A DNA stretch of 46,917 nt from Pseudomonas sp. BN417 (GTDB taxonomy: Bacteria > Pseudomonadota > Gammaproteobacteria > Pseudomonadales > Pseudomonadaceae), in the NCBI RefSeq assembly GCF_029871205.1, contig NZ_SSOJ01000155.1, positions 1 through 46,917 of the forward strand. The letters are read 5' to 3'. Shown in pieces: positions 6,804-15,517 of this stretch. The position numbers were made by a program, and so were the translations under genes. The notes under the pieces were generated by a model that was not told the origin of the DNA, ran no database searches, and was given only the letters and a program-made list of their open reading frames with translations. Each line of letters opens with the position of its first letter. Position 1 is the first letter of the stretch.

Positions 6804-9050
6804 TCACGGGACCGGTTGCAGCAGGCCGTCGAGCACAGCGGCGGAGTCCGCCAGGAGCGCTTCCAGGCGCGGCTTCAGGGCCAGCAAGGCGGCGGTATCG
6901 CCGGCCTGGGCCGCCGACTCCAGCTCCCGCAGGCAAGCAGACAGGGCACGCAGGCCGAGGGACTCGCCGCTGCCGGCCAGGCGATGGGAAAGGTTCCCGA
7001 CCTCGGCGCAATCCTGTGCCGCCAGGGCCTCCAGCAGCCCGGCGCGGTGCTCGTCGAGCATGCGCCGCAGCAGGCCCAGCAGTCCCTGGAGCTTCTGCTC
7101 GCCGAGCAGGCCACGGTGGGTGTCCAGCAACTGCAGGTCGAGCAACTCGGTATCCCCCGCGAGCGGCTGCGACCGGGTCTGGCCGGCCAGGGCGCGGCGC
7201 AGGTCGTCCAGTTTCAGCGGCTTGGCCAGGGCGCCCTGCATCCCGGCATCCAGGCAACTGCGCACCAGGGCCGGCTGGAGGCTGGCGGTGAAGGCGAGGA
7301 TGCGGCTGTCGCGGTTGGCGCCCAGCTTGTCGGCGCGGATCAGCCGGCACAGCTCGGTACCGGCCATGCCCGGCAGGTGCAAGTCGAGAAGGATCAGGTC
7401 GAAGCTCCGCTGCCGGCACAAGGCCAGGGCCGGCTCGGCGTCCTCGGCCAGGGTGACGCGGTGGCCATCGCGTTCCAGCAGCCCGGCCACCACGTCGCGG
7501 TTGAGGGCGACATCCTCCACCACCAGCACTTCCAGGGTCCGCAACGCAGGCACGACGGCTGTCTGCGCAATCGGGTTGCGTGCGGCGCCCAGGGCCACCT
7601 CGAACCAGAAACAGCTTCCCTCGCCTTCCACGCTTTCCACGCCAATGCGTCCGCCCATCAGCTCCACCAGCCGCTTGCTGATGGCCAGGCCCAGCCCGGT
7701 GCCGCCATAGCGCTGGGCCACGGTTTCACTGGCCTGAGTGAAGCGTTCGAAGATCTTCGCCTGCATTTCGGGGGCGATACCGATGCCGTCGTCGGTGACG
7801 CTGATGCGCAGGCGCTGGCCGTCGGCCAGTTCCTCGAGTAGCTGCACCTCCACCAGGATTTCGCCCTCCTCGGTGAACTTCACCGCGTTGGCCAGCAGAT
7901 TGCTCAGCACCTGGCGGAGGAACTGCTCGGCGCCATGGCAGCGGCCCTGCACCCGTGGGTCGAGCCGCGAGCGCAGGATGGTGCCGTTGGCACTGGCCCT
8001 GGGTTCGAGCAAGGTCAGCACCTGGTCCAGGAGCGCCGGCAGGGAGAAATCCAGCTGCTCCGGGCGGCTCTGCCCTTCTTCCAGGCGGGCGAAATAGAGC
8101 ACTTCATTGAGGATCGCCAGCAAACCTTCGGCCGCCTTGTGGAGGGCCTCCAGGCGCTGGCGGTCGCGTTCACCCGGAATCGCGCCGCGCAGCAGTTCGG
8201 CCATGCCGAGGATGCCGTTGAGCGGGGTGCGGATTTCATGGCTCATGGTGGCGAGGAAGCGCGACTTGGCCAGGTTGGCCGCTTCGGCTTCTTCCTTGGC
8301 CCGCTGCAGGCTGGCGGTACGCCGCTCCACCAGGCCTTGCAGGGCGGCGCGATCGTCTTCACGGCGCTGCATATCGTCGAGGATGGCCCGGCGCATGTCG
8401 TCCAGGGCCTGGGCCACCGTGTCGATCTCGTCAACGCTGCGCCCGGCCCGGCGGTGCAGATGCAGGGCCTCGTGCCAGTCGCCGGAGGCGATGCGCCGGG
8501 CGAAGTCGGCCATCACCCGCAAATGACGGGTGACCAGGCGGTGGAACAGCCAGGACAAGGCCACCGCCAGGCCGCAGAGGAACACGCTCATCCACAGCAG
8601 GCTGGTCAGGCCGGTGGCATAGAGGCGCTTGTAGACCGCGCCCAGGTCGATGGCGATTTCCAGCTCGCCCAGATGGCGCTCTTCGCCGCCCGGCGGCTGG
8701 TAGACCAGGGGGAAGCGCTCGCGGCGCAGCGGGCCCGCCGGGTCGCGCGCGCCCTCCTGCAGGTCGAAGTCGGCGCTGGTCAGGTGCACCAGGGCGATGT
8801 CCGGAAAGTCCGCCAACCCGCGCACCTGCATCTTCAGCTGCTCCTGGTTGAGGTCCCACAAGCTGCGCTCGAAGCTGGCCAGATAACCGGTGCGGATCAG
8901 TTCCAGTCGCGCCTCGATCTCGCGCATCTCGCGGCGGTACTCCAGGTGCAGCTGCACGGCGCTGGCCACCAGGGTGAAGCACAGGCTGAACAGCAGGATG
9001 AACAGCAGCAGCCTGCGCAGCAGGCCACTGACGGGTTTCAGCCGGGTCAT
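6804..9050 (-). CDS. aruS: AruS-like hybrid sensor histidine kinase
   Basis: A 748-residue membrane sensor. It has TM1 at about 12-33, a short periplasmic domain of roughly 110 residues, TM2 at about 148-170 and a HAMP region (about 171-230). These are followed by HisKA with His271 in [19 protein letters not shown], an HATPase with the N box around NLLANAVKF (384-392) and G boxes ([28 protein letters not shown]), a receiver with Asp556 ([14 protein letters not shown]) and a C-terminal HPt with His689 ([14 protein letters not shown]). All phosphorelay residues are present. ATG 9050 overlaps the stop of the upstream binding-protein gene by ATGA, implying translational coupling. Longer in-frame starts would run back into that gene. 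AruRS controls the arginine transaminase pathway in P. aeruginosa; the assignment here follows from the matching neighbourhood. Confidence 0.82.
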   Translation of the reverse strand: MTRLKPVSGLLRRLLLFILLFSLCFTLVASAVQLHLEYRREMREIEARLELIRTGYLASFERSLWDLNQEQLKMQVRGLADFPDIALVHLTSADFDLQEGARDPAGPLRRERFPLVYQPPGGEERHLGELEIAIDLGAVYKRLYATGLTSLLWMSVFLCGLAVALSWLFHRLVTRHLRVMADFARRIASGDWHEALHLHRRAGRSVDEIDTVAQALDDMRRAILDDMQRREDDRAALQGLVERRTASLQRAKEEAEAANLAKSRFLATMSHEIRTPLNGILGMAELLRGAIPGERDRQRLEALHKAAEGLLAILNEVLYFARLEEGQSRPEQLDFSLPALLDQVLTLLEPRASANGTILRSRLDPRVQGRCHGAEQFLRQVLSNLLANAVKFTEEGEILVEVQLLEELADGQRLRISVTDDGIGIAPEMQAKIFERFTQASETVAQRYGGTGLGLAISKRLVELMGGRIGVESVEGEGSCFWFEVALGAARNPIAQTAVVPALRTLEVLVVEDVALNRDVVAGLLERDGHRVTLAEDAEPALALCRQRSFDLILLDLHLPGMAGTELCRLIRADKLGANRDSRILAFTASLQPALVRSCLDAGMQGALAKPLKLDDLRRALAGQTRSQPLAGDTELLDLQLLDTHRGLLGEQKLQGLLGLLRRMLDEHRAGLLEALAAQDCAEVGNLSHRLAGSGESLGLRALSACLRELESAAQAGDTAALLALKPRLEALLADSAAVLDGLLQPVP

Positions 9051-9820
9051 GGCTGTGGCTCCGGTTGCACGACCATGTCGCGGTAGGTGGCTTCGCTCTG
9101 GTTCAGCCAGCGTTCGATCTGGCCCGAGTCGGTCAGCCTTTGCAGCTCGCGGTCGATCTCGTCCATGCGCGCGGCCAGGGGTGAGTGGCGGGAGACCGCC
9201 AGCCGCAGGTAGTCCACCGCGACCGCGGTGGGCAAGGTGCCGATGTCGCCGCCGCCGGGCAGGTGCTCGATGAACAGCTGGCCGGTTCGGCGTTCGTGGG
9301 GGATGAAGTCGATGCGGCCACGGATCAGCTTGCCGAAATTCTGTCGGCTGTCGGAGACCCATTCGATATTGCCGGCGCGGGCCACCGTCTGGTCGAAGGC
9401 CTCGCCGTAGCTTTCGCCGAACAGCAGGCCACCGCGATAGCGGGTCAGGTCCTCCAGGCGCTCGACCTTCAGTGGATGCTGGCGGTTATAGAAGATCGCC
9501 ACTTCCTCGCGCAGCACCGGCACGGAAGCGAACTGCAGGAAGCCGTCACGCGGCTGGGTGCGATAGGCCAGCACCACGTCCACCCGCCCCTCGGCGGCGT
9601 CCAGCAGGCAGCGCTTCCAGTTTCCCAGCTTCACCAGTTCGACGTCGAATCCCAGCTTGGCCATTACCGCATGCACCATCAGCGGGGCGAGGCCGCGCAT
9701 CTGCTTGCCGTCGCTCCAGGAGATCGGCGGATACACCGGATGGTCGCAGTAACGCACGGGTTGCGCGGCCTGCGCCGTGCAGCTCAGGAGGAGCGACACC
9801 AGCAGCGCGCCGGCCTTCAT
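9047..9820 (-). CDS. Periplasmic family-3 solute-binding protein, likely sensor partner
   Basis: A 257-residue protein with a Sec signal peptide ([18 protein letters not shown], cleavage before AQPVRYC), then a type-2 periplasmic binding fold of the family 3 / polar amino-acid type. Segments include [42 protein letters not shown] and [18 protein letters not shown] 9820 lies 4 nt after the response-regulator stop, and the gene overlaps the sensor-kinase start by 4 bp, so all three form one translationally coupled unit. No ABC permease or ATPase is nearby. The likeliest role is ligand recognition for the adjacent kinase rather than transport, analogous to the fused binding domains of BvgS/EvgS-type sensors. 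Ligand unknown. Confidence 0.82.
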   Translation of the reverse strand: MKAGALLVSLLLSCTAQAAQPVRYCDHPVYPPISWSDGKQMRGLAPLMVHAVMAKLGFDVELVKLGNWKRCLLDAAEGRVDVVLAYRTQPRDGFLQFASVPVLREEVAIFYNRQHPLKVERLEDLTRYRGGLLFGESYGEAFDQTVARAGNIEWVSDSRQNFGKLIRGRIDFIPHERRTGQLFIEHLPGGGDIGTLPTAVAVDYLRLAVSRHSPLAARMDEIDRELQRLTDSGQIERWLNQSEATYRDMVVQPEPQP

Positions 9821-9824
9821 GCTT

Positions 9825-10541
9825 TCAGGCGGCACAGGCATTGGCAGTGAACAGATAGCCCGCACCGTGGATGGTGATGATCAGCTGGGGCTCGGCGGGA
9901 TCGTCCCGCAGCTTGCGGCGCAGGCGCCCCACCAGTACATCGATGGAGCGGTCGTTGGGCAGCCATTCGCGATTGCGGATCTGATCCATCAGCTGGTCAC
10001 GGCTGAGGGTGTGGCCGGCGTTGCGCAGGAAGACGCTGAGCAGCTGGAATTCGCCGTGGGTGAGCAGGGTTTCGCTGCCATCCTGGTCGATCAGGCGCCG
10101 GCGGTCGCTATCCAGCATCCAGTCGGCGAAGCGCTTGAGCTGGGCAGTGGTGGCCGCCGGGGCCGGTTGCCGGGCGTGGCGCACCCGGCGCACCAGGTTC
10201 TTGGCGCGGGACACCAGTTCGCGGGGATTGAGGGGTTTGACCACGTAGTCGTCGGCGCCGCATTCCAGGCCGACGATGCGGTCCACCTCGTCGTTGCGGC
10301 CGGTGATCAGGATGATGCCCACTTCCGAGCGCACACGCAGTTCGCGGGTCAGCGTCAGGCCGTCCTTGCCGGGCAGGCGGATGTCCAGCATCACCAGGTC
10401 CACCGGGCTTTCCGCCAGGCAGGCTTCGGCCTGTTCGGCGGTGCTGGCGCAGCGCACCTGGTAGCCCTCCTGGGTCAGGTAGGTCTGGAGCAGTTCACGG
10501 ATCAGCGGATCGTCGTCGACGATCAGCACACTGGCAGACAT
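9825..10541 (-). CDS. aruR: AruR-like OmpR-family response regulator
   Basis: A 238-residue regulator. The receiver domain (1-120) has the acidic pair at residues 9-11 (VDDDPL) and phospho-acceptor Asp53 in LVMLDIRLPGKDG. A C-terminal winged helix (about 140-235) ends NDRSIDVLVGRLRRKLRDDP and GAGYLFTAN, both typical of OmpR/PhoB DNA-binding domains. ATG 10541 has a clear GGAGGG eight bases upstream. It is first in the regulator / binding protein / kinase operon. In P. aeruginosa AruR activates arginine transaminase genes; the same role here is inferred from gene order. Confidence 0.85.
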   Translation of the reverse strand: MSASVLIVDDDPLIRELLQTYLTQEGYQVRCASTAEQAEACLAESPVDLVMLDIRLPGKDGLTLTRELRVRSEVGIILITGRNDEVDRIVGLECGADDYVVKPLNPRELVSRAKNLVRRVRHARQPAPAATTAQLKRFADWMLDSDRRRLIDQDGSETLLTHGEFQLLSVFLRNAGHTLSRDQLMDQIRNREWLPNDRSIDVLVGRLRRKLRDDPAEPQLIITIHGAGYLFTANACAA

Positions 10542-10624
10542 TGCAATTACCCTCCGCCTCCGCGCGTCGGCGGGGCGTTCTTATTGTTGGAGTGGCAGGA
10601 GGTTATCGTCAGCTGAACGACCGA

Positions 10625-11275
10625 TCAACGGCCTCCGACGGGGCGCAGGAATCGCTGCACGGCACCGGCCTGCAGACCATCTACCCAAGCCTCGCAGATC
10701 TGCACGCCCTGCTCCGGGGTGAAGGTCTGCGGGTTCAGGCCGGATTCCAGCCAGAGGCCGTCGAGCAAAGCGCTGAGGCTGATGGCTGCGAGTTCCGCAT
10801 CGAAGCCTTGCCAGCCCTGCTCCACCGCCAGCTCGGTGAGGACCTTGGCGAGGATGGCGCGGTACTCGCCATAGGAATGGTCGTGGGCCTGGTTGATGGC
10901 CTGGGCGGTCTTCACCGCCCCCCAGAAGGCCAGCCAGGCCTCCAGCAGCTGCGGGTCGAGCAGCTCGGCGGAGAAGGACGCGCCAAAGAACGCCGACAGC
11001 CGCGCCCGCGGGCTGGGCTCGGCGTCGTCGATGGCATCGCGCAGCAGCTTCATCACCCTTCCGGTGACGGCCAGGTAGGCCTCGGCCACCAGCTCGTCCT
11101 TGCCGGCGTAGTGATGGTTGATCAGCCCCACCGAGACGCCCGCCTCGGCGCAGATCTTGCGGATCGATGCGCCCTGGAAGCCATGGCGCTTGAGGCAGAT
11201 GAGGGTCGCTTCGATCAGGTGGGCCTTGCGCAGCTCGGGGTCCAGACGGGAATAGCGCACATCCTGGGTCGTCAT
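10625..11275 (-). CDS. TetR-family (BetI-like) transcriptional regulator
   Basis: A 216-residue regulator. The N-terminal helix-turn-helix is RKAHLIEATLICLKRHGFQG followed by ASIRKICAEAGVSVGLINHH and the YAGKDELVAEAY segment typical of BetI-like TetR proteins. The C-terminal ligand domain includes LEAWLAFWGAVKTAQAIN, as in BetI-type C domains. ATG 11275 (MTTQDVRYSRLDP) is preceded by AGGAAC. Longer starts extend through the intergenic promoter and have no family support. The gene is divergent from the polyamine-type binding protein and aminotransferase genes and probably represses them in response to their substrate, an inference from divergent arrangement. Confidence 0.88.
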   Translation of the reverse strand: MTTQDVRYSRLDPELRKAHLIEATLICLKRHGFQGASIRKICAEAGVSVGLINHHYAGKDELVAEAYLAVTGRVMKLLRDAIDDAEPSPRARLSAFFGASFSAELLDPQLLEAWLAFWGAVKTAQAINQAHDHSYGEYRAILAKVLTELAVEQGWQGFDAELAAISLSALLDGLWLESGLNPQTFTPEQGVQICEAWVDGLQAGAVQRFLRPVGGR

Positions 11276-11425
11276 GCCGACAGTTCCTGTGGTGATACGG
11301 CGAATCTGAACGAATGTACAGGAAGACATCCATTCCACCTACCCGTTCGGGTTATGGCCGCTGCGCGGCAACCGGCACAGAGTAGCCACAGGTGACCCGA
11401 TAACGACAACACAGGTGGAACCGAC
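11276..11425. promoter_or_regulatory. Divergent promoter region with candidate operator
   Basis: The 150-bp region separates the divergently transcribed TetR gene and binding-protein gene. It holds the inverted repeat ACCCG-TT-CGGGT at 11341-11352, centrally placed. A TetR operator is plausible but the palindrome is short. No strong sigma70 pair was recognised. Confidence 0.4.
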
Positions 11426-12520
11426 ATGCGCAAGACCCTGGTTGCAGCACTTGGCGCGACGCTTATCCTGTTGCCGGCCCTGAGCCCGGCCGACGATGGC
11501 AATACCCTGCGCCTGTACAACTGGTCGGACTACATGGGGGAACGCACCCTCGCCGACTTCGAGAAGGCCACCGGCATCAAGGTGGTCTACGACACCTTCG
11601 ACTCCTACGAGACGGTGCAGGGCAAGCTGCTGCCGGGCCGCTCCGGCTACGACCTGGTGGTACTCAACGCCGCGCTGGTGCCGCCGCTGCTCAAGGCCGG
11701 GGTGTTCCAGCCGCTGGACAAGAGCCGCTTGCCCAGTTGGGGCAACCTGGACCCGCAGGTGCTGGCCAGCCTCGAACACTACGATCCGGGCGTGGCCTAC
11801 TCGGCACCCTACACCTGGGGCAGCAATGGCATCACCTACAACGTCGAGATGATCAAGGCGCGCATGCCCGATGCGCCCATCGGCTCCCTGGCGATGATCT
11901 TCGATCCGCAAGTGGTCTCGCGCTTCGCCGATTGCGGCGTGACCCTGATCGACTCGCCCACCGACGTGTTGCCGCTGGCGCTGGCCTACCTCGGCCGCGA
12001 CCCCAACAGCGTGGAGCCGGAGGACCTCAAGGCCGCCCAGGACTTGCTGATGAAGGTGCGTCCCTACATCCGCAAGTTCGATTCCATGAGCTACCTGAAC
12101 GGCCTGGCCAACGGTGACCAGTGCATCGCCATGACCTGGTCCGGCGACTACGCCACCGCCCAGGCCCGCGCCGAGGAGGCCGGCGCCAAGGTCAAGCTGG
12201 ACTACTTCATTCCCAAGGAAGGCTCGCTGATCTGGTTCGACGACTTTTATATCCCGGCCGATGCGCCCCATGTGGAGAACGCCCACAAGTTCATCGAGTA
12301 CATGCTGCAACCCAAGGTGATGGCCGAGGTCACCGACTACATCCGCTACGCCAACAGCAACCAGGCCGCGACGCCGCTGGTCATGGCCGAGGTCCGCAAC
12401 GACCCGGCGATCTACCCGGACGACGCCACCCGCGCCCGACTCTTTACCCAGAAGCCGCAGTCACCCAAGGCCATGCGCCTGATCACCCGCACCTGGAATG
12501 CGGTCAAGACCGGCAAGTGA
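11426..12520 (+). CDS. Periplasmic polyamine-type ABC substrate-binding protein (PotF/SpuD-like)
   Basis: A 364-residue exported protein with signal peptide MRKTLVAALGATLILLPALS ending near PA/DDGN. The mature N terminus LRLYNWSDYMGERTLADFEK matches PotD/PotF/SpuD-type binding proteins, as do YDTFDSYETVQGKLL, GYDLVV, APYTWGSNGITYN and the C-terminal DDFYIPADAPHVENAHKFIE. AGGTGGAACCGAC precedes the ATG. It leads an apparent operon with the aminotransferase (gap 40 bp) and LuxR regulator. No permease or ATPase gene accompanies it, so it must either use a transporter encoded elsewhere or have a sensory role. A spermidine, putrescine or similar diamine ligand is likely by family. Confidence 0.9.
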   Translation: MRKTLVAALGATLILLPALSPADDGNTLRLYNWSDYMGERTLADFEKATGIKVVYDTFDSYETVQGKLLPGRSGYDLVVLNAALVPPLLKAGVFQPLDKSRLPSWGNLDPQVLASLEHYDPGVAYSAPYTWGSNGITYNVEMIKARMPDAPIGSLAMIFDPQVVSRFADCGVTLIDSPTDVLPLALAYLGRDPNSVEPEDLKAAQDLLMKVRPYIRKFDSMSYLNGLANGDQCIAMTWSGDYATAQARAEEAGAKVKLDYFIPKEGSLIWFDDFYIPADAPHVENAHKFIEYMLQPKVMAEVTDYIRYANSNQAATPLVMAEVRNDPAIYPDDATRARLFTQKPQSPKAMRLITRTWNAVKTGK

Positions 12521-12560
12521 TTTGAACCGCCAAGCATCAGATGGACCCGAGGTAACGACC

Positions 12561-13979
12561 ATGACTACCGCAAACGCCGACTTCTTCGCCCAGTTCGATA
12601 ATGAGCGCCTGGTGGCCGCCGACAAGGCGCACTACATGCACGGCTACCACATCTTCGACGACCACCGGGAGAACGGCGCGCTGAACATCGCCGCCGGAGA
12701 AGGCGCCTATATCTACGACACCCTTGGCAACCGTTACCTGGACGCGGTGGGCGGCATGTGGTGCACCAATATCGGCCTGGGCCGCGAGGAGATGGCCGAG
12801 GCCATCGCCGACCAGGTGCGCCGCCTGGCCTATTCCAACCCCTTCTGCGACATGGCCAACGTCACCGCCATCGAGCTCTGCGAGAAGCTCGCCGAGCTCG
12901 CGCCCGGCGACCTGAACCACGTATTCCTCACCACCGGCGGCTCCACCGCCGTGGATACCGCCTACCGGCTGGTGCAGTACTACCAGAACTGCCGCGGCAA
13001 GCCGGAAAAGAAACACGTCATCACCCGTATCAACGCCTACCACGGCTCCACCTACCTGACCATGTCCCTGGGTGGCAAGGCGGCCGACCGACCGGCGGAG
13101 TTCGACTTCCTCAAGGACCGTATCCACCACATCTCCTGCCCCAACCCCTACCGCGCGCCGGCGGGCATGGACGAGGCGCAGTTCCTGGAGTTCCTGGTCA
13201 ACGAGTTCGAGGACAAGATCCTCACCCTGGGCGCGGACCGGGTGGCGGCCTTCTTCGCCGAGCCGATCATGGGTTCGGGGGGCGTGATCATCCCGCCGGC
13301 CGGTTACCACAAGCGCATGTGGGAAGTCTGCCAGCGCCACGACGTGCTCTACGTGGCGGATGAGGTGGTGACCTCCTTCGGCCGCCTGGGCGCCTTCTTC
13401 GCCTCGGAAGAGGTGTTCGGCGTGGTGCCGGACATCATCACCACCGCCAAGGGCCTGACCTCCGGCTACCTGCCGCTGGGCGCCTGCATCTTCTCCAAGC
13501 GCATCTGGCAGGTGATCGGCGAGCCGGGCAAGGGCCGCTGCTTCAGCCATGGCTTCACCTACAGCGGTCACCCGGTGAGCTGCGTCAGCGCGCTGAAGAA
13601 CATCGAGATCATCCAGCGGGAAAACCTGCTGCCCCATGTGATCGAGGTGGGCGCCTACCTGGAGGAGCGCCTGCAGACCCTGGCCGAGCTTCCGCTGGTG
13701 GGCAGCGTGCGCTGCAAGAAACTGATGGCCTGCGTCGAGTTCGTCGCCGACAAGGCGAGCAAGGCGCTGTTTCCCGACGAACTGAACATCGGTGAGCAGA
13801 TCCACCTGCGGGCGCAGAAACGCGGTCTGCTGGTACGGCCGATCGTGCACCTGAACGTGATGTCGCCGCCTTTGACCATCACCCGCGCCCAGGTGGACGA
13901 GATAGTCGAGACGTTGCGCGAGGCCATCCTGGAAACCGCGGCGGACCTGCAGCGCAGCGGCGACTATGCCGGCCGCTGA
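12561..13979 (+). CDS. Class III PLP aminotransferase, diamine/omega-amino acid type
   Basis: A 472-residue class III (omega) aminotransferase. The PLP lysine is Lys297 in TTAKGLTSGYLPLGA, and the pyridine-N aspartate is Asp267 in YVADEVVTSFGRLG. The GGSTAVDTAYRLVQYY phosphate-binding region and YHGSTYLTMSLGG are also present. Length and motifs fit polyamine:pyruvate (SpuC-like) or beta-alanine/omega-amino acid:pyruvate transaminases. Pairing with a polyamine-type binding protein favours a putrescine- or cadaverine-type substrate, but motif reading cannot separate these. GAGGTAACGACC precedes ATG 12561; an upstream in-frame start would overlap the previous gene and lacks family residues. Confidence 0.88.
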   Translation: MTTANADFFAQFDNERLVAADKAHYMHGYHIFDDHRENGALNIAAGEGAYIYDTLGNRYLDAVGGMWCTNIGLGREEMAEAIADQVRRLAYSNPFCDMANVTAIELCEKLAELAPGDLNHVFLTTGGSTAVDTAYRLVQYYQNCRGKPEKKHVITRINAYHGSTYLTMSLGGKAADRPAEFDFLKDRIHHISCPNPYRAPAGMDEAQFLEFLVNEFEDKILTLGADRVAAFFAEPIMGSGGVIIPPAGYHKRMWEVCQRHDVLYVADEVVTSFGRLGAFFASEEVFGVVPDIITTAKGLTSGYLPLGACIFSKRIWQVIGEPGKGRCFSHGFTYSGHPVSCVSALKNIEIIQRENLLPHVIEVGAYLEERLQTLAELPLVGSVRCKKLMACVEFVADKASKALFPDELNIGEQIHLRAQKRGLLVRPIVHLNVMSPPLTITRAQVDEIVETLREAILETAADLQRSGDYAGR

Positions 13980-14022
13980 TGCCCTCTGGCGACGGCCGGG
14001 CGGCGCCACTAGACTGCCCGGC

Positions 14023-14868
14023 ATGACCGATACCGCCTCCAACCCCTCGTCCGCCGCCCTGCATGCCTGGCATGCGGGGCTGGCGCGGGCCATGGCCAGC
14101 GTCGCCGAGCCGGTTTTCTGCGAGTGCCTGGCCGAAGCGCTGGCCAGCCTGGTGCCCATCGAGTCGATGCTGCTCGGCCTGGAATGCAAGGGCCTTCCGC
14201 CGCGCCCGATCTACCAGCGCGGCATCCCGGAGGAGTACCGCGAGGCGCTGATCGAGCGCTACTACGCCCGCGGCTATATGCTCGACCCCTTCTGCCTGGC
14301 CCTGGAGAACGGGTTGGCGGAAGGCTTCTACCACCTCTCGGAAATCGCTCCGGACGACTTCTTCAACAGCGAGTACTACCGCACCTACTACTTGCGCTGC
14401 GGCTCGGTGGAGGACGCCCACTTCATCGTCGACCTGGGCGGCCAGCGCAAGGTATCCCTGTGCGTCTACCAGGGCCGCAGCGGGGGGCGCTTCAGCAGCG
14501 CCGAGCTGGACCTGCTGCGGGCCGCGCAACCCCTGGTACGCGAGCTGATCCGCCAGTTCGACGAGCGCGGCGGCCTGATTCGCTGCCTGGACGGACACGG
14601 CTCGGCGCCCACTCCCGGCGGCGCTCCGGTCGGCCTCAACCAGCAGATCCGCGAAGCCTTCATGAACTTCGGCAGCGACCGCCTGACCGAGCGCGAGCGG
14701 GAAATCGCCCACCTGCTGCTGCGCGGCCACTCGGTGAAGTCCAGCGCCAAGGTCCTGGAAATCTCCCCGGAGACCGTGCGCATGCACCGCAAGAATCTCT
14801 ACACCAAGCTGGAAATCAGCTCCCAGGCGGAACTCTTCGCCCTCTTCATCGACTGGCTGACGGCCTGA
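14023..14868 (+). CDS. LuxR-type helix-turn-helix transcriptional regulator
   Basis: A 281-residue regulator. The C terminus carries a clear LuxR/FixJ DNA-binding domain: LTEREREIAHLLLRGHSVKS, then ISPETVRMHRKNLYTKLEIS (about 218-280). The N-terminal 200 residues form a sensory domain with acidic and aromatic clusters (FYHLSEIAPDDFFNSEYYRT) that I do not recognise as an acyl-homoserine-lactone pocket. ATG 14023 is chosen because earlier starts overlap the aminotransferase end. The ribosome site is weak (GACTGCCC), which suggests reinitiation after the aminotransferase 43 nt upstream. It probably regulates this operon or a related amine-catabolic set. Confidence 0.83.
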   Translation: MTDTASNPSSAALHAWHAGLARAMASVAEPVFCECLAEALASLVPIESMLLGLECKGLPPRPIYQRGIPEEYREALIERYYARGYMLDPFCLALENGLAEGFYHLSEIAPDDFFNSEYYRTYYLRCGSVEDAHFIVDLGGQRKVSLCVYQGRSGGRFSSAELDLLRAAQPLVRELIRQFDERGGLIRCLDGHGSAPTPGGAPVGLNQQIREAFMNFGSDRLTEREREIAHLLLRGHSVKSSAKVLEISPETVRMHRKNLYTKLEISSQAELFALFIDWLTA

Positions 14869-14947
14869 CCTTCAGTCAGGGAACACGGAGCGGATCGATT
14901 CCTTTGACTAGGCTTGCATGTCTCTGCCACCAACCTGGAGACCTGCC

Positions 14948-15373
14948 ATGCCCATCGAAAAAGCCCTGTACACCGCCTACGCCGAAGCCTACGGCGGCCG
15001 CGAAGGCCGAGCCGTGTCATCGGACGGCGTGCTGGATGTGAAGCTGACCACGCCCAAGGAACTGGGCGGCGCTGGCGGTGACGGCACCAACCCCGAGCAG
15101 TTGTTCGCGGCCGGCTACTCGGCCTGCTTCCTAGGGGCCATCAAGTTCGTCGCCGGCAAGGAGAAGATCACCCTCAGTGAGGACACCTCCATAGAAGGCG
15201 CGGTCGGCATCGGCACCCTGCCCACCGGTTTCGGCATCGAGGTGGAGCTGAAGATCTCCCTGCCCGGGCTGGACAAGCAGGCGGCCCGCGATCTGGTGGA
15301 CAAGGCGCATATCGTCTGCCCCTACTCCAATGCCACGCGCGGCAATATCAACGTGACCCTGACGCTGGTCTAG
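14948..15373 (+). CDS. ohr: Organic hydroperoxide resistance protein Ohr
   Basis: A 141-residue OsmC/Ohr-family thiol peroxidase that reduces organic hydroperoxides in the cytoplasm using lipoylated partners. Both redox cysteines are present: Cys60 in AAGYSACFLGAIKF and Cys124 in HIVCPYSNATRGN, at the positions typical of Ohr. The N terminus (EKALYTAYAEAYGGREGRAV) is also typical. ATG 14948 has GGAG upstream; a longer in-frame start at 14918 adds ten non-conserved residues. It follows the LuxR gene by 79 bp and probably has its own promoter. No OhrR-type MarR repressor is adjacent. Confidence 0.92.
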   Translation: MPIEKALYTAYAEAYGGREGRAVSSDGVLDVKLTTPKELGGAGGDGTNPEQLFAAGYSACFLGAIKFVAGKEKITLSEDTSIEGAVGIGTLPTGFGIEVELKISLPGLDKQAARDLVDKAHIVCPYSNATRGNINVTLTLV

Positions 15374-15390
15374 TCCCGCGAGCATCAGGT

Positions 15391-15419
15391 GGTGGAAATC
15401 CGCTACGCGGATTTTCACC
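15391..15419. repeat. Intergenic GGTGGAAATCCGC hairpin repeat
   Basis: GGTGGAAATCCGC (15391-15403) pairs with 15407-15419 with one mismatch and a TAC loop. It is the kind of short palindrome often found repeated between Pseudomonas genes. Here it sits just after ohr and may also act as its 3' mRNA end. Confidence 0.6.
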
Positions 15420-15488
15420 CTACACGGCGCCCCTGTAGTGTGGACCACGCTTCACCGGTCCACCAAAGGCGGGTGGGCACAGGAAATG

Positions 15489-15512
15489 AAAAAGGGAGGC
15501 CACCGGCCTCCC
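15489..15512 (-). terminator. Rho-independent terminator after cheR
   Basis: GGGAGGCC (15494-15501) pairs with GGCCTCCC (15505-15512). On the minus strand the stem is followed by five T residues (15493-15489). It lies 5 nt past the cheR stop codon. Confidence 0.85.
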
Positions 15513-15517
15513 CTCTT

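Noticed and set aside
6804-9362. Longer sensor kinase starting at 9362
   Set aside because: The extra 104 residues are Arg/Pro/His-rich out-of-frame translation of the binding-protein gene. The ATGA overlap at 9047-9050 marks the real start.
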